A stretch of DNA of 64,000 nucleotides from NCBI RefSeq assembly GCF_031458325.1, contig NZ_JAVDYG010000001.1, positions 248,001 to 312,000 of the forward strand, written 5' to 3'. This document shows positions 23,362 through 32,659 of the stretch, piece after piece. Under the pieces are notes generated by a model. It worked only from the letters and a program-made list of their open reading frames with translations. It had not been told where the DNA came from and searched no databases. This stretch comes from Nocardioides marmoribigeumensis. Lineage in GTDB: Bacteria; Actinomycetota; Actinomycetes; Propionibacteriales; Nocardioidaceae. Position 1 is the stretch's first letter, and each line of letters opens with the position of its first letter. Made by a program: the position numbers and the translations under genes.

Positions 23362-24387
23362 TCACCCCAGCAGCGCGGCGACCTCGTCGGACTCCCAGAA
23401 CGGCTCCAGCTGGGAGCGGACGAGCCGCTCCAGGTCCCCGCCTTCGCGCAGCTCACCGACCACGCCCGGGGCCAGTCGCACGAGGTCGTCGACGACGTCG
23501 TCTCTGCTGATCTCGAGCTCGTCGAGCAGCTGGGTGGGTGTGCGGTCACCGAACCGGTCGAAGAAGGCGGCGACGACCACCTCGCCCACCCGTCCCGCGT
23601 GCTCGCTCGCCGCCGCGCTGGTCACCAGGTCGTGCCCGGCCGTGACCACCCCGGCCAGCTCCTCCCTGCTGAGGTAGTCCCCCAGCCCCTCCACCGGCTC
23701 CTGGGCGACCAGGTCCCAGACCTCCAGGAGCGCCTCGCGGGTGGTGGGGTCGCGCAGCGTCTCGACCAGGATCTTGTTGAGCCGGCGCACGGCGAAGGTC
23801 CCGCCCTTGCCGACCGCGCCCCCGACGAGGGCCTCGACCTGCTTGTCCGCAGCGCCCATCGCCCGGCTCGCGGCGCTGGTGCCCAGCGACACCAGCGAGC
23901 CCAGCCCCGGGACCTTGCCGGCGACGGCCTTGTTGGCCTGGACGACCTCGCCAACCACACGGCCCATGAAGCGCGTGGCCACGGTGCCGACGAGTGGGCC
24001 GTCGCTCAGGCGGTCGAGCGCACGCTCGAGCACCGGGTGCAGGGCGAGCAGCTCGTCGAGCAGGACCTCGACGCGCTCGCGGTGGACGAGCTCGCCCAGC
24101 GGGTGCGGCTCAGCCGGTCCTTCGTGCAGCACGTCCGCGGCGAGCTCGACGATCTCCCGCACCGCACTGCTGCCGGGCACCGTCGCGAGGGCGCGCGCCA
24201 CGATGTCGGTGACCACCGCGCGGTCGACGAGGTCCTCGATGCGGTGCCGTTCCGATGCGGCCAGGAGGCCGGTGGCCAGGTCCCTGACCGTGCCCTCGAG
24301 ACGGTCGCCGGTCAGCCGGTCGAGGTGGTGACGCACCTGGGCGTCGAGCAGCAGCTGGGCGCGAGGTCGGCTCGGGGTCGCGGTCAC
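23362..24387 (-). CDS. Unknown 341-aa helical protein
   Basis: Starts at GTG 24387. It is almost entirely helical, with a central small-residue segment (VAGKVPGLGSLVSLGTSAAS, about 161-180) that could touch a membrane but is not a clear transmembrane helix. Repeated acidic/amphipathic helices follow (VEALVGGAVGKGGTFAVRRL). It is divergent from the membrane protein at 24491. I do not recognise a family. Confidence 0.6.
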   Translation of the reverse strand: MTATPSRPRAQLLLDAQVRHHLDRLTGDRLEGTVRDLATGLLAASERHRIEDLVDRAVVTDIVARALATVPGSSAVREIVELAADVLHEGPAEPHPLGELVHRERVEVLLDELLALHPVLERALDRLSDGPLVGTVATRFMGRVVGEVVQANKAVAGKVPGLGSLVSLGTSAASRAMGAADKQVEALVGGAVGKGGTFAVRRLNKILVETLRDPTTREALLEVWDLVAQEPVEGLGDYLSREELAGVVTAGHDLVTSAAASEHAGRVGEVVVAAFFDRFGDRTPTQLLDELEISRDDVVDDLVRLAPGVVGELREGGDLERLVRSQLEPFWESDEVAALLG

Positions 24388-24490
24388 GGGGTGAACCGTA
24401 CGCGTGGGACGTGCTCGGGATCACGGCGCCCGCCGGAGGCAGGAGTGGGAGCCTGGAGGTGCGGGGGCTCGTGCCCGAGGAGGCGTTGCC

Positions 24491-25618
24491 ATGACCACCG
24501 CAGTCCGTTGGACCGTCGTCCTGCTGCTCACCGTGCACGGGCTGATCCACTTGCTCGGCGTGGTCAAGGGCTTCGGGTGGGCCGAGGTGCCCGCACTCAC
24601 CCAGGACGTCTCGCCGGCCGCGGCCGTGCTGTGGTCGGCGGCGACCGTGCTCGTGCTGGCCACCGCGGCCACGGTCGCCCTGGGCGGACCAGACTGGCGG
24701 TGGGTCCTGGCCGGAGCCGCGGCCGTCGTCTCGGAGGTCGCGATCGTGAGCAGCTGGGCTGACGCCAAGGCAGGCACGGCGGCCAACCTCGTCCTGGTCC
24801 TGGTTTCTGCCTACGGTTTCGCCTCCCTCGGCCCGGGGAGCCAGGCCGCCCAGTTCGACCGCCAAGCCCACGTGGCGCTGAGCCGCACGCCGCACACCGC
24901 CGGCGTCGTCACCGAGGCCGACCTGGCCCGCCTCCCGGAGCCGGTCGCCACCTACGTGCGCCGCTCCGGCGCCGTCGGCCGGCCGCGCGTCACGAGCCTG
25001 CACGCCGACGTGCACGGACGCATCCGCAGCGGACCCGACGACGCCTGGATGCCCTTCCACGGCGAGCAGGTCAACACCTTCGGCGAGGTGCCGCAGCGGG
25101 TCTTCCACATCGACGCGACCATGCGCGGCCTGCCCGTCTCGGTGCTCCACGTGTTCGACGAGCACGCCGCCACGATGCGTGCCGAGCTGCTGGACGTCGT
25201 ACCCGTCGTCCGGGCGCGGGGCCCGGAGATGGACCGCAGCGAGACCGTCACCATCTTCAACGACCTCCTCGTCCTGGCCCCTGCCGCCCTCGTGGACGCT
25301 CCCGTTGCCTGGGAGGTGCTGGACGCGCGGCACGTGCGGGGGACGCTGACGGCCCACGGCCACCGGGTCTCGGCCGACCTGACCTTCGACGAGGCCGGTG
25401 ACCTGGTCGACTTCGTCAGCCGCGACCGGTCCCGCGCGTCCTCCGACGGGCAGAGCTTCCTCGACCAGCCGTGGAGCACGCCCCTCCAGCACTACGCCGA
25501 CCTGCACGGTCGTCGCCTCGCGGTCGAGGGGCAGGGTGTCTGGGACGCACCGGCACCCGAGGGCCGCTTCGCCTACATCGACTTCGTCGTCGACGACCTC
25601 ACCTACAACCCCAGCTGA
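24491..25618 (+). CDS. DUF6544-like membrane protein
   Basis: A 375-aa protein. The first ~120 residues contain about four membrane helices (VVLLLTVHGLIHLLGVV, AVLWSAATVLVLATAATVAL, WVLAGAAAVVSEVAIV, AANLVLVLVSAYGFASLG). The remaining ~250 residues are a soluble domain with LPEPVATYVRRSGAVGRPRV, MPFHGEQVNTF and DDLTYNPS, which I associate with DUF6544. ATG 24491 has GAGGAGGCG just upstream. Function unknown. Confidence 0.65.
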   Translation: MTTAVRWTVVLLLTVHGLIHLLGVVKGFGWAEVPALTQDVSPAAAVLWSAATVLVLATAATVALGGPDWRWVLAGAAAVVSEVAIVSSWADAKAGTAANLVLVLVSAYGFASLGPGSQAAQFDRQAHVALSRTPHTAGVVTEADLARLPEPVATYVRRSGAVGRPRVTSLHADVHGRIRSGPDDAWMPFHGEQVNTFGEVPQRVFHIDATMRGLPVSVLHVFDEHAATMRAELLDVVPVVRARGPEMDRSETVTIFNDLLVLAPAALVDAPVAWEVLDARHVRGTLTAHGHRVSADLTFDEAGDLVDFVSRDRSRASSDGQSFLDQPWSTPLQHYADLHGRRLAVEGQGVWDAPAPEGRFAYIDFVVDDLTYNPS

Positions 25619-25708
25619 CCTGCTGCACGCACACACTGCTGGTCGAGCAGCGAGAGGACGGCTGTCAGCAGAACCAGGAATGTCGGTGGGTCCTGGTGGG
25701 ATGAGGTC

Positions 25709-27219
25709 ATGACAGCGACCGCCGGGTTCACCGCCCCCGCCCCTGAGGACCTGACGTCCCAGGGTCGTGGGTGGCGCCGTGAGGTGCTGCTGTCGGAGGT
25801 CCGTGCCGAGCAGCGCACGATCGAGGCGGCCGAGGCCCGCAAGCTGTCCTCTGTCACCGAGTGGGCCGACCTGCACCGCGCCGACACGGTCGTCCTCGAC
25901 GGCGACACCCTCGCATGTCCGGGGTGCCGGTCGAGGAGTACTGCGTGACCGAGCTGGCCACCGCGCTGCGCACCAGCCACGCCGCGGCGCGGTCGTTGAC
26001 CGAGGACGCCCTGGAGCTCCGTGAGCGTCTGCCCCGCTGCTGGGCCCGCGTCCACGCCGGGAAGTGTCCAGCGTGGAAGGCCCGCACCGTGGCCCAGCAG
26101 ACCCGGACCCTGCCGGAGGAGGCGGCGGACTGGGTCGACCGCAACCTCGCCCCGTTCGCCACCAGCCTGTCGGTGACCCGGATCAAGAACGCCGCCGCCG
26201 CCGCGGTCCTGCGCTTCGACCCCGACCGTGCCGCGGCCGAGGCCGAGGCCGCGAGTGACAAGCGGGGGGTGTGGTTCGACTTCGAGCACGGGGCCGACGA
26301 CCTCGATGATCCCGTCCTGCAGGGCAGCCGACCCGACGGCACCATGCGGTTCGAGGGCCTCGCCTCGGTCCCCGACGGCCTGGCCTTCCGTGACGCGCTC
26401 AAGGCCACGGCCACCGAGCTGGGCATCCTCGGCGACGACTCCCCCGAGCTGGTCCGCATGTCCAAGGCCATCGGGATCCTCGCTGACCCGCAGCATGCGA
26501 TCGACCTGTCCCACTCCGCCGACGCCGTCATCAACGCCGAGACCGGGGAGACCGGGGAGACCGAGGACAGTGAGTTGGTGCCGCGTCGCCGGCCCCACCG
26601 GGCCACCCGGGTGCGGAGCCCGCTGGGGGTCGAGCGCCCCATCCACCTGCACCTGCACACCTCCACCGACGTCGCAAGGATCCAGGCGAGCGGCCTGCCC
26701 CACGCCGCGTCACCGGTCAGCCGGGCCGCGGTCGAGCAGTGGCTCGCCGACCTCGCCCCCGGCACACGCGTGCAGGTCACCCCCGTGATCGACCTCAACC
26801 ACCACCACGCCGTCGACGCCTACGAAGCCCCCGCCCACCTCCGCGCCCTGGTCGACGAACGCGACCACGGCTGCGTGTTCCCCTACTGCACCAACCGAGG
26901 CCGCTACGACCTCGACCACACCGAGGCCTACCTCGACCCCGACGACGGCGGGCCACCCGGGCAGACGAGCAACCACAACCTCGCCAAGCTCTGCCGACAC
27001 CACCACCGAGCCAAGACCCACGGGCACTGGACCTACCGCCGCGTCACCGACCCCTGGGACCTCGACATCGGCTGGCCCGACCCACACCGGGAGGACGAGC
27101 AGCACCCACCCGTGACCTCCACCGCCGACCGCGGCGGACCACCCGCCGCCTACCGCTGGGACTCACCCCTCGGCCACGCCTACCTCGTCACCGCCACCGG
27201 CACCTACCCCCTGGACTGA
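25709..27219 (+). pseudogene. DUF222 / HNH endonuclease-domain protein, broken by a frameshift
   Basis: The first frame (ATG 25709) encodes the start of a DUF222 protein through LDGDTLACPG, then goes out of frame and stops at 25948. The rest (GVPVEEYCVTELATALRTSH onward) is in a second frame running to 27219. A single-base change near 25912-25925 would join them. The C-terminus has an HNH nuclease site: CVFPYCTNRGRYDLDHTEAY and LCRHHHRAKTHGHW. ATG 25915 could start the second frame alone, giving a ~434-aa product lacking ~70 residues. DUF222-HNH genes are abundant and mobile in actinobacteria. Confidence 0.75.
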
Positions 27220-27324
27220 CGACGCGTTCGTGCACGCGGCGACTGCGGCGCGCTCCGCGCGACCGTTTGGGAGACTCGACCCCTCAGCTCAGGCACGGTC
27301 GACGAGACGAGGGATCCCCGCGAC

Positions 27325-28124
27325 ATGGCACTTCCGACGACCGACACGATCGTCACCTACCCCGACGGCGACGTGTCCTCGACGGGCGTCGTCGTGCACG
27401 TCGAGCCCGTGGCCGACGGCAGGTCGGCAGTCCTGCTCGACACCACGGCCTGCCACCCGGTCGACACCGCATGGCCCGACCAACCTGCGGACCGGGGCAC
27501 GCTCATCACGGCCCAGGGACCATTGACGATCGTCGACGCGGTGACGGGCGGCGTCCACGACGGCGACCTGCACCTCGGGGCCGACCTCCCGGTGCGCACC
27601 GGGACGGAGGGCTGGACGTTCGTCGTCGCCCACGTCGTCGACGGCACAGCCCCCGACGTCGGCCAGGAGGTCCGCGTCGAGGTCGACCGCGACCACCGCG
27701 CGGCCCTCTCCGCGGGGCACACCGCCTGTCACCTCGCCGCCCTGGCACTCGACCACGCCCTGGCAGGCGCGTGGACCAAGGAGGCACCTACCGACGCCCT
27801 GGGCAACCCGGCCTTCGACTCCCTCGCGATCGCGTCCTCGCGCATCCACGCGTTCGGGTCGGCCGACACCTACCGGATCGGCAGGTCCATGCGACGCAAG
27901 GGGTTCCCTCCCACGGCGCTGGGCTGTCCGCGCGTCGCACCTGGGTCTGCGGCCTCCCCGAGGGCCGCACCGACATCCCCTGCGGCGGCACGCACGTCCG
28001 GAGCCTCTCCGACCTCCGCCGGGTCGCGGTCTCGCTCGCGACGCGTCCGGTAGAGGGCGGCCTCGAGCTGACGATGGAGACGGCGGTCGAGCCGGTCAGC
28101 CACCACCGCGTCGCCGGGAACTGA
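27325..28124 (+). pseudogene. AlaX-like alanyl-tRNA editing hydrolase, frameshifted and apparently shortened
   Basis: ATG 27325 opens a frame with the editing-domain zinc motif H132-x3-H136 (GHTACHLAALALDHAL). It reaches RIGRSMRRKGFPPTALG, then loses homology near 27920. The next homologous piece, GLSARRTWVCGLPEGRTDIP with CGGTH (second zinc pair, C-x3-H), is in another frame and ends at 28124. Homologues usually have some tens of residues between these two parts; here almost none remain. A deletion rather than a lone sequencing indel is therefore likely. If intact, the protein would hydrolyse mischarged tRNA-Ala. Confidence 0.65.
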
Positions 28125-28151
28125 TCACCACCCCTGGGGCACCATGCCTGC

Positions 28152-28919
28152 ATGGACCTGCGCATGCCCACCGCCATCGAGCTCGTCGGCGTCCCGGTCG
28201 GCGACCACACCGCCGACGCGATCCTGGCCCGGCCCGAGGGCACCGGCCGGTGGCCCGGCGTGCTGGTCTGGATGGACGCCTTCGGCCTCCGGCCACGACT
28301 GGAGGAGATGGCTGCCCGTATCGCCACCGAGGGCTACGTCGTCCTCGTGCCCAACCTCTACCACCGCAAGGGCCGTGCCCCGGTGACGCCGCAACGCGAC
28401 CTCACCACCGACGAGGGCCGCAGCGCGGCGTTCCGGGAGCTCGGTCCGCTGATGAGGTCGCTGACCGCCGAGGTCGTCGAGCACGACGCCGCGGCGTACC
28501 TCAACGCGCTGCTCGCCCGCGACGACGTCCGCGGCCCGATCGGCACCGTGGGCTACTGCATGGGTGGCCGCTTCGCCGTGCGCGCGGCCGCCACCCGTCC
28601 CGACGACGTCGCAGCCGTGGGCAGCTTCCACGCCGGCGGGCTGGCCACCGACGACGAGGACAGCCCGCACCTGCTGCTGCCGCGGGTCCGCGCAGAGGTC
28701 TACGTCGCGCACGCCGACCACGACCGCTCGATGACGCGCGGGCAGCAGGAGCGGTTCGGCCAGGCGCTGGCCGAGGCCGGGCTGGTGCACACCGCGGAGC
28801 TCTACCAGGGAGCCCCGCACGGGTTCACCATGTCCGACACCGCGATGTACGACGCCGCGGCGACCGAGCGGCACTGGGCCGCCCTGCTCCCGCTCCTCGA
28901 GCGGACGCTGAAGGGCTGA
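28152..28919 (+). CDS. Dienelactone hydrolase family protein
   Basis: A 255-aa alpha/beta hydrolase with the family Cys nucleophile in VGYCMGGRFA (about 136-145). The acid is in VAHADHDRSM, and the catalytic His is in GAPHGFTMSD. The MDAFGLRPRLEEMAARIA segment after the first strands is typical. The start ATG 28152 has a second in-frame ATG at 28164. It could act on a lactone of aromatic catabolism, but such enzymes are common and it is 8 kb away from the aromatic operon and on the other strand from most of it. Confidence 0.85.
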   Translation: MDLRMPTAIELVGVPVGDHTADAILARPEGTGRWPGVLVWMDAFGLRPRLEEMAARIATEGYVVLVPNLYHRKGRAPVTPQRDLTTDEGRSAAFRELGPLMRSLTAEVVEHDAAAYLNALLARDDVRGPIGTVGYCMGGRFAVRAAATRPDDVAAVGSFHAGGLATDDEDSPHLLLPRVRAEVYVAHADHDRSMTRGQQERFGQALAEAGLVHTAELYQGAPHGFTMSDTAMYDAAATERHWAALLPLLERTLKG

Positions 28920-28934
28920 GCCCTCCCGGTCGGG

Positions 28935-30401
28935 TCAGCGACGCCCGGAGCTGAACGACGCCGCGCTGTGGCCGCTGCGCGCCGGCTGCGCGGACGGCGT
29001 ACGACGGCCGCCACCCGAGCGAGCCGAACCACCGGACTGCTGGCCGCCCGACGCACCTGCGCCGGACCGCTGAACGCCCGACCCGCCCCGACGGCGACGA
29101 TTGCCGTTGGAGCCAGAGCCGTTCGACGCAGAGCCGGTGGAGCCCGACCCGGGCTTGGAGGAGCGCGACCCGCGTGACCCGCGCGCGCCCCCGGTCGAGG
29201 TGCGCGGCGCCGGCACGGTCTCGGGCATCGGGCCGGACAGGACCCGTTCCCCCGGCGCGAGCTCGCGCAGCACCGGGTGGTCGGAGCCCTGCAGACGCGT
29301 GGTGGTCGGGCTGATGCCGGCGGCGCGGGTCAGGTCGCGCACGTCCTTCTTCTGCTCGCTGGTCATCAGCGTGACCACGGTCCCGGAGTTGCCCGCGCGG
29401 GCCGTGCGGCCGGAGCGGTGCAGGTAGGCCTTGTGCTCGGCCGGCGGGTCGGCGTGGACGACGAGGGCCACGTCGTCGACGTGGATGCCGCGGGCGGCGA
29501 TGTCGGTCGCGACGAGCGCGGCAGCGCTGCCGTCGTGGAAGGCCTGGAGGTTGCGGGTCCGGGCGTTCTGGCCGAGGTTGCCGTGCAGCTCGACGGCGGC
29601 CACGCCGGCCTTGTTGAGCTGGCGGGTGAGCGCCTTGGCGCCGTGCTTGGTGCGGGTGAAGACGACCGTGCGACCGGGGGCACTGGTCAGGTCGACCAGC
29701 ACGTCGAGGCGGTTGTTGCGGTCGATGTGCAGCACGTGGTGGTCCATGGAGGACACCGGCGACTGCGGGGAGTCGGCCTCGTGGGTGACCGGGTCGACGA
29801 GGAACTGGCGGACCAGCTGGTCGACCGCGTTGTCGAGCGTGGCGCTGAACAGCAGGCGCTGGCTGCCCTTGGGGGTCTTGGCCAGCAGGCGGCGCACGGC
29901 GGGCAGGAAGCCGAGGTCGGCCATGTGGTCGGCCTCGTCGATGACCGTGACCTCGATGCCGTCGAGCGAGCAGTGCCCCTGCGAGATGAGGTCCTCCAGA
30001 CGACCGGGGCAGGCGACGATGACGTCGACCCCGCGCTTGAGGGCGTTGACCTGGGGGCCCTGGCCGACGCCGCCGAAGACGGTGCGGGTGCTCAGACCGG
30101 CGACGGCGGCGAGCGGGGCGAGCGAGTCGTCGATCTGGAGCGCGAGCTCGCGCGTCGGGGCGAGGATCAGCGCCCGCGGGCGGCCAGCACGCGGGCGGCC
30201 GCCGTCGGACAGGCGCGCCACGAGCGGGAGCAGGAACGCGAAGGTTTTGCCGGAGCCGGTGCGCCCACGGCCGAGGACGTCGCGCCCGGCGAAGGAGTCG
30301 GGCAGCGTGGCTGCCTGGATCGGGGTCGGGGTCTCGATGCCGAGGCCGGTGAGGACGGAGGAGAGGCGTGCGGGCACGCCCAGCTGCGTGAAGGAGTTCA
30401 A
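28935..30401 (-). CDS. DEAD-box RNA helicase, RhlE-like, with Ser/Gly/Arg-rich tail
   Basis: A 488-aa helicase: Q motif region GIETPTPIQAATLP, Walker A GRGRTGSGKT (44-53), PTREL, DEAD (155-158, VIDEADHMADLGF), SAT (186-188), and the C-terminal RecA motif HRSGRTARAG. The last ~95 residues are low-complexity (RGSRGSRSSKPGSGSTGSAS, then NRRRRGGSG), as in RNA-binding tails of cold-shock helicases. The only start that fits homologues (MNSFTQLGVP) is TTG 30401, without a good ribosome site, so the exact start is uncertain. Role: RNA remodelling, ribosome assembly or decay. Confidence 0.9.
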   Translation of the reverse strand: MNSFTQLGVPARLSSVLTGLGIETPTPIQAATLPDSFAGRDVLGRGRTGSGKTFAFLLPLVARLSDGGRPRAGRPRALILAPTRELALQIDDSLAPLAAVAGLSTRTVFGGVGQGPQVNALKRGVDVIVACPGRLEDLISQGHCSLDGIEVTVIDEADHMADLGFLPAVRRLLAKTPKGSQRLLFSATLDNAVDQLVRQFLVDPVTHEADSPQSPVSSMDHHVLHIDRNNRLDVLVDLTSAPGRTVVFTRTKHGAKALTRQLNKAGVAAVELHGNLGQNARTRNLQAFHDGSAAALVATDIAARGIHVDDVALVVHADPPAEHKAYLHRSGRTARAGNSGTVVTLMTSEQKKDVRDLTRAAGISPTTTRLQGSDHPVLRELAPGERVLSGPMPETVPAPRTSTGGARGSRGSRSSKPGSGSTGSASNGSGSNGNRRRRGGSGVQRSGAGASGGQQSGGSARSGGGRRTPSAQPARSGHSAASFSSGRR

Positions 30402-30536
30402 GGTGTCGCGATCTGTGCGGGTGTCTCGCCGAAACCGGTGGTCCGAGGGGTTCGGGTCGGCTGCGCACGGAGCAGGTGAGTGCTTCGACGTGCGGACAAC
30501 TCGCGGCGAGAGCTCGACGAGCTGAAGACCTCCAGG

Positions 30537-30836
30537 CTAGCGGGTGCGGGAGCGTTCCGACGAATCGACGCGCTCCAGGCGGCTGCGCAGGCGGCGCACC
30601 TCGTGCTCGAGCTCGAGCACGCGCGCGACCCCGGCGAGGTTGAGGCCCTCGGCCAACAGGTCACGGATCCGGTGCAGCACCTCGATGTCGGCCTGGGAGT
30701 AGAGCCGCGTCCCACCGCTGGTCCGGTCCGGCTCGAGCAGCCCCCTGCGCTCGTAGACGCGGAGGTTCTGCACCTCCATGCGCACCATCTCGGCGGCGAC
30801 GGAGATCGCGAAGACACCCTGGGTGCGACCGGCCAT
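30537..30836 (-). CDS. MerR-family / HspR-like regulator
   Basis: A 99-aa protein with a MerR winged helix: [20 protein letters not shown] (8-27), then [20 protein letters not shown], the conserved HspR-type core. A C-terminal coiled coil follows ([20 protein letters not shown]). HspR represses heat-shock genes in actinobacteria. This gene diverges from hsp20 at 30948 over a 111-bp gap containing a good promoter and a perfect dyad, so it very likely controls hsp20. Confidence 0.85.
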   Translation of the reverse strand: MAGRTQGVFAISVAAEMVRMEVQNLRVYERRGLLEPDRTSGGTRLYSQADIEVLHRIRDLLAEGLNLAGVARVLELEHEVRRLRSRLERVDSSERSRTR

Positions 30837-30840
30837 GGAC

Positions 30841-30869
30841 TTGATCTTGCCTCATGGATGGAATATAAG
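30841..30869 (+). promoter_or_regulatory. Promoter for hsp20
   Basis: TTGATC (30841-30846) and TATAAG (30864-30869) are separated by exactly 17 bp and point toward hsp20. This resembles a vegetative sigma-A promoter and stands out as AT-rich in very GC-rich DNA. The -10 is about 79 bp before the ATG, and the dyad at 30872-30893 covers the likely transcription start. Confidence 0.6.
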
Positions 30870-30871
30870 AA

Positions 30872-30893
30872 ACCTGTAACCGTTGATACAGGT
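30872..30893. promoter_or_regulatory. Perfect inverted repeat, probable operator for the MerR/HspR-like regulator
   Basis: ACCTGTA (30872-30878), an 8-nt spacer and TACAGGT (30887-30893) form a perfect 7-bp dyad starting 3 bp after the -10 box. A repressor bound here would block hsp20 initiation. It differs from the classical HAIR element (CTTGAGT-N7-ACTCAAG), so the regulator may recognise its own variant site. Confidence 0.6.
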
Positions 30894-30947
30894 ACGACGG
30901 GCTCACGCAGACCCGTCGACCGCGACACGAACCGTCAGGAGGCACCC

Positions 30948-31391
30948 ATGCTGCTGCGCACCACCGACCCCTTCCGCGACCTCGACCGCCTGGCCCAGCA
31001 GATGCTGGGAGCTGCCGGCACCACCAACCGCCCGGCCGTCATGCCGATGGACGCCTGGCGCGAGGGTGACCGGTTCGTCATCGAGTTCGACCTTCCCGGC
31101 ATCAGCCGCGAGTCGCTCGACATCGACGTCGAGCGCAACGTCCTCACGGTCCGCGCCGAGCGCGTCGCCCGCAACGGCGACTGGGAGCGACTGGCGTCCG
31201 AGCGGCCGACCGGCGTCTTCAGCCGCCAGCTCGTGCTGGGCGACAACCTCGACCTCGACCGCATCGAGGCGAGCTATGACGCCGGCGTCCTGCGCCTCGT
31301 CGTCCCCGTGGCCGAGCGGGCCAAGCCCCGCAAGGTGACGGTGACCGGTCTCGAGACCGGCAAGGACGAGCAGGTCTCGATCGAGAGCTGA
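30948..31391 (+). CDS. Small heat-shock protein, Hsp20/alpha-crystallin family
   Basis: A 147-aa chaperone. The alpha-crystallin domain spans about residues 32-135: [20 protein letters not shown], then [14 protein letters not shown], with the closing [18 protein letters not shown] holding the V-x-V/I-like tail contact. AGGAGG lies just before ATG 30948. It holds unfolding proteins during stress. Transcription is probably governed by the divergent MerR/HspR-like gene, and a strong terminator follows the stop. Confidence 0.92.
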   Translation: MLLRTTDPFRDLDRLAQQMLGAAGTTNRPAVMPMDAWREGDRFVIEFDLPGISRESLDIDVERNVLTVRAERVARNGDWERLASERPTGVFSRQLVLGDNLDLDRIEASYDAGVLRLVVPVAERAKPRKVTVTGLETGKDEQVSIES

Positions 31392-31402
31392 CCCCCAGGA
31401 GA

Positions 31403-31434
31403 GGCCCCGGGCCCGGCGCGCCGGGCCCGGGGCC
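31403..31434. terminator. Bidirectional terminator between hsp20 and the converging phosphatase remnant
   Basis: GGCCCCGGGCCCGG (31403-31416), loop CGCG and CCGGGCCCGGGGCC (31421-31434) make a perfect 14-bp stem. It starts 11 bp after the hsp20 stop and ends 8 bp before the stop of the opposing gene, so it can serve both strands. Confidence 0.8.
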
Positions 31435-31442
31435 CTCCCCTC

Positions 31443-32371
31443 TCAGCGCCCCCCGGCGGCGACCGCAGCGGCGAGGTCGTTGACGGAGGCGTCGCGTGTG
31501 CCCAGCGGCTCGAGCCCGAAGCTGCGCTCGATCGTCGCCAGGATCGACGTCGTGTCGTAGCGGGTGTGGTCGACGCCCGACCGCGTGAGCGACCGACCGA
31601 TCACCATCGCCGGGATCCTCGTGCCCGGCCCCCACGCGTCCCCGGTGGGCGGCGAGACGTGGTCCCACTGGCCGCCGAACTCGTCGTAGGTCACGACCAC
31701 GAGCGTGTTGCCGGCCGACCCGCCCTCGACCACCGCGCGGACCAGCTCGACGAGGTTGGCGCTGCCGAGCGGCTCGCTGGCGTAGCCCGGGTGCTCGTTC
31801 TCCGACGCGTAGGGCTTGACGAAGCTCACCGTGGGCAGGGCGCCTGCCTTCGCCGCCGCCACGAACTCCTCGCTGTCGCGCAGGTGCGCCCGCCCGGGCG
31901 TCCCCGGCGCGTAGTCCTCGAAGTAGAGGAACGGCTGGTGGTGGAACTGGAACTGCGGCACCTTCGACGGGTCGCTGTTCACCTGGTCCCACCCACCGGC
32001 GTACCACGCCCAGGAGATGCCCGCGTCGCTCAGCCGGTCGCCGATGTTGGGGTAGACGTCGTCGTCGATCAGCGGCATGAAGCGGGCGTTGGCGTTCGTC
32101 GTGTTGTACGGCGGGCTGGAGGGCTGGGCGGTGTTGACCACCCAGTCACCGCAGGCCGCGTCGTACGACGAGGGCGCGCCGCCCGGGCAGGCTCTGGTCA
32201 TCTCGAAGTCGCTGACCTTCGACTCCGTGCGGTAGAGCGGGTAGCTCGACACCGGCATGCCGAAGTCGTCGATGACCGAGGGACGCACCCGCAGCTTCCC
32301 GGAGGGCAGCTCACCCAGCGGGTCGGCGTACGGCGTGCGGGCGGCGATCAGCCACTGGTGGTTGCAGGCGC
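31443..32371 (-). pseudogene. Phospholipase-C/acid-phosphatase-like phosphoesterase, 5' half missing
   Basis: The reverse frame encodes the C-terminal part of a secreted phosphoesterase of the alkaline-phosphatase fold: NHQWLIAARTPYADPLGEL, PNIGDRLSDAGISWAWYAGG, LVVVTYDEFGGQWDHVSPP, and a typical end at 31443. Homologues are much longer and begin with a signal peptide and a metal/nucleophile segment (usually EENHSFDN-like); none of that is present. Homology stops at about 32371. Beyond it the frame runs antisense through a LuxR fragment. It looks like a deletion or rearrangement remnant, without a plausible start codon. Confidence 0.7.
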
Positions 32372-32388
32372 GCATCCTCGAGCAGCGG

Positions 32389-32622
32389 GGACCGGCGACC
32401 ACGGACAGCCTGACGGGTCGCGAGCGCGCCACCCTCGCCCTGCCGGCCGACGGCCTGACCGCCGTCGCGATCGCCCGTCGGCTCGCGGTGTCGCCACGCA
32501 CGGTCAACAAGCACCTGGAGCACCTCTACCGCAAGCTCGGCGTGCGCGATCGTCTCCAGGCCGTCCTCGTGGCGCGGGACGCCGGGCTGGTGTGCGCGGG
32601 GGGTGGGGGGCTGGCGCGATAG
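32389..32622 (+). pseudogene. LuxR-type regulator remnant (C-terminal HTH only)
   Basis: The forward frame holds only a GerE/LuxR DNA-binding domain: LTGRERATLALPADGLTAVA, then IARRLAVSPRTVNKHLEHLY and RKLGVRDRLQAVLVARDAG, ending at 32622. No receiver or effector domain precedes it, because the sequence just upstream is the opposite-strand phosphatase remnant. The frame stays open back to 32257, but that part is antisense of the phosphatase. A free HTH could in principle be made, but no ribosome site is evident. Confidence 0.65.
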
Positions 32623-32659
32623 CCGGTCAGCGGGGCGCCGGCCGTGGTCCAATCGCCCG

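Noticed and set aside
28152-28919. Assigning the dienelactone hydrolase to the aromatic operon
   Set aside because: It lies 8 kb away with unrelated genes between, and such enzymes are common outside aromatic catabolism.
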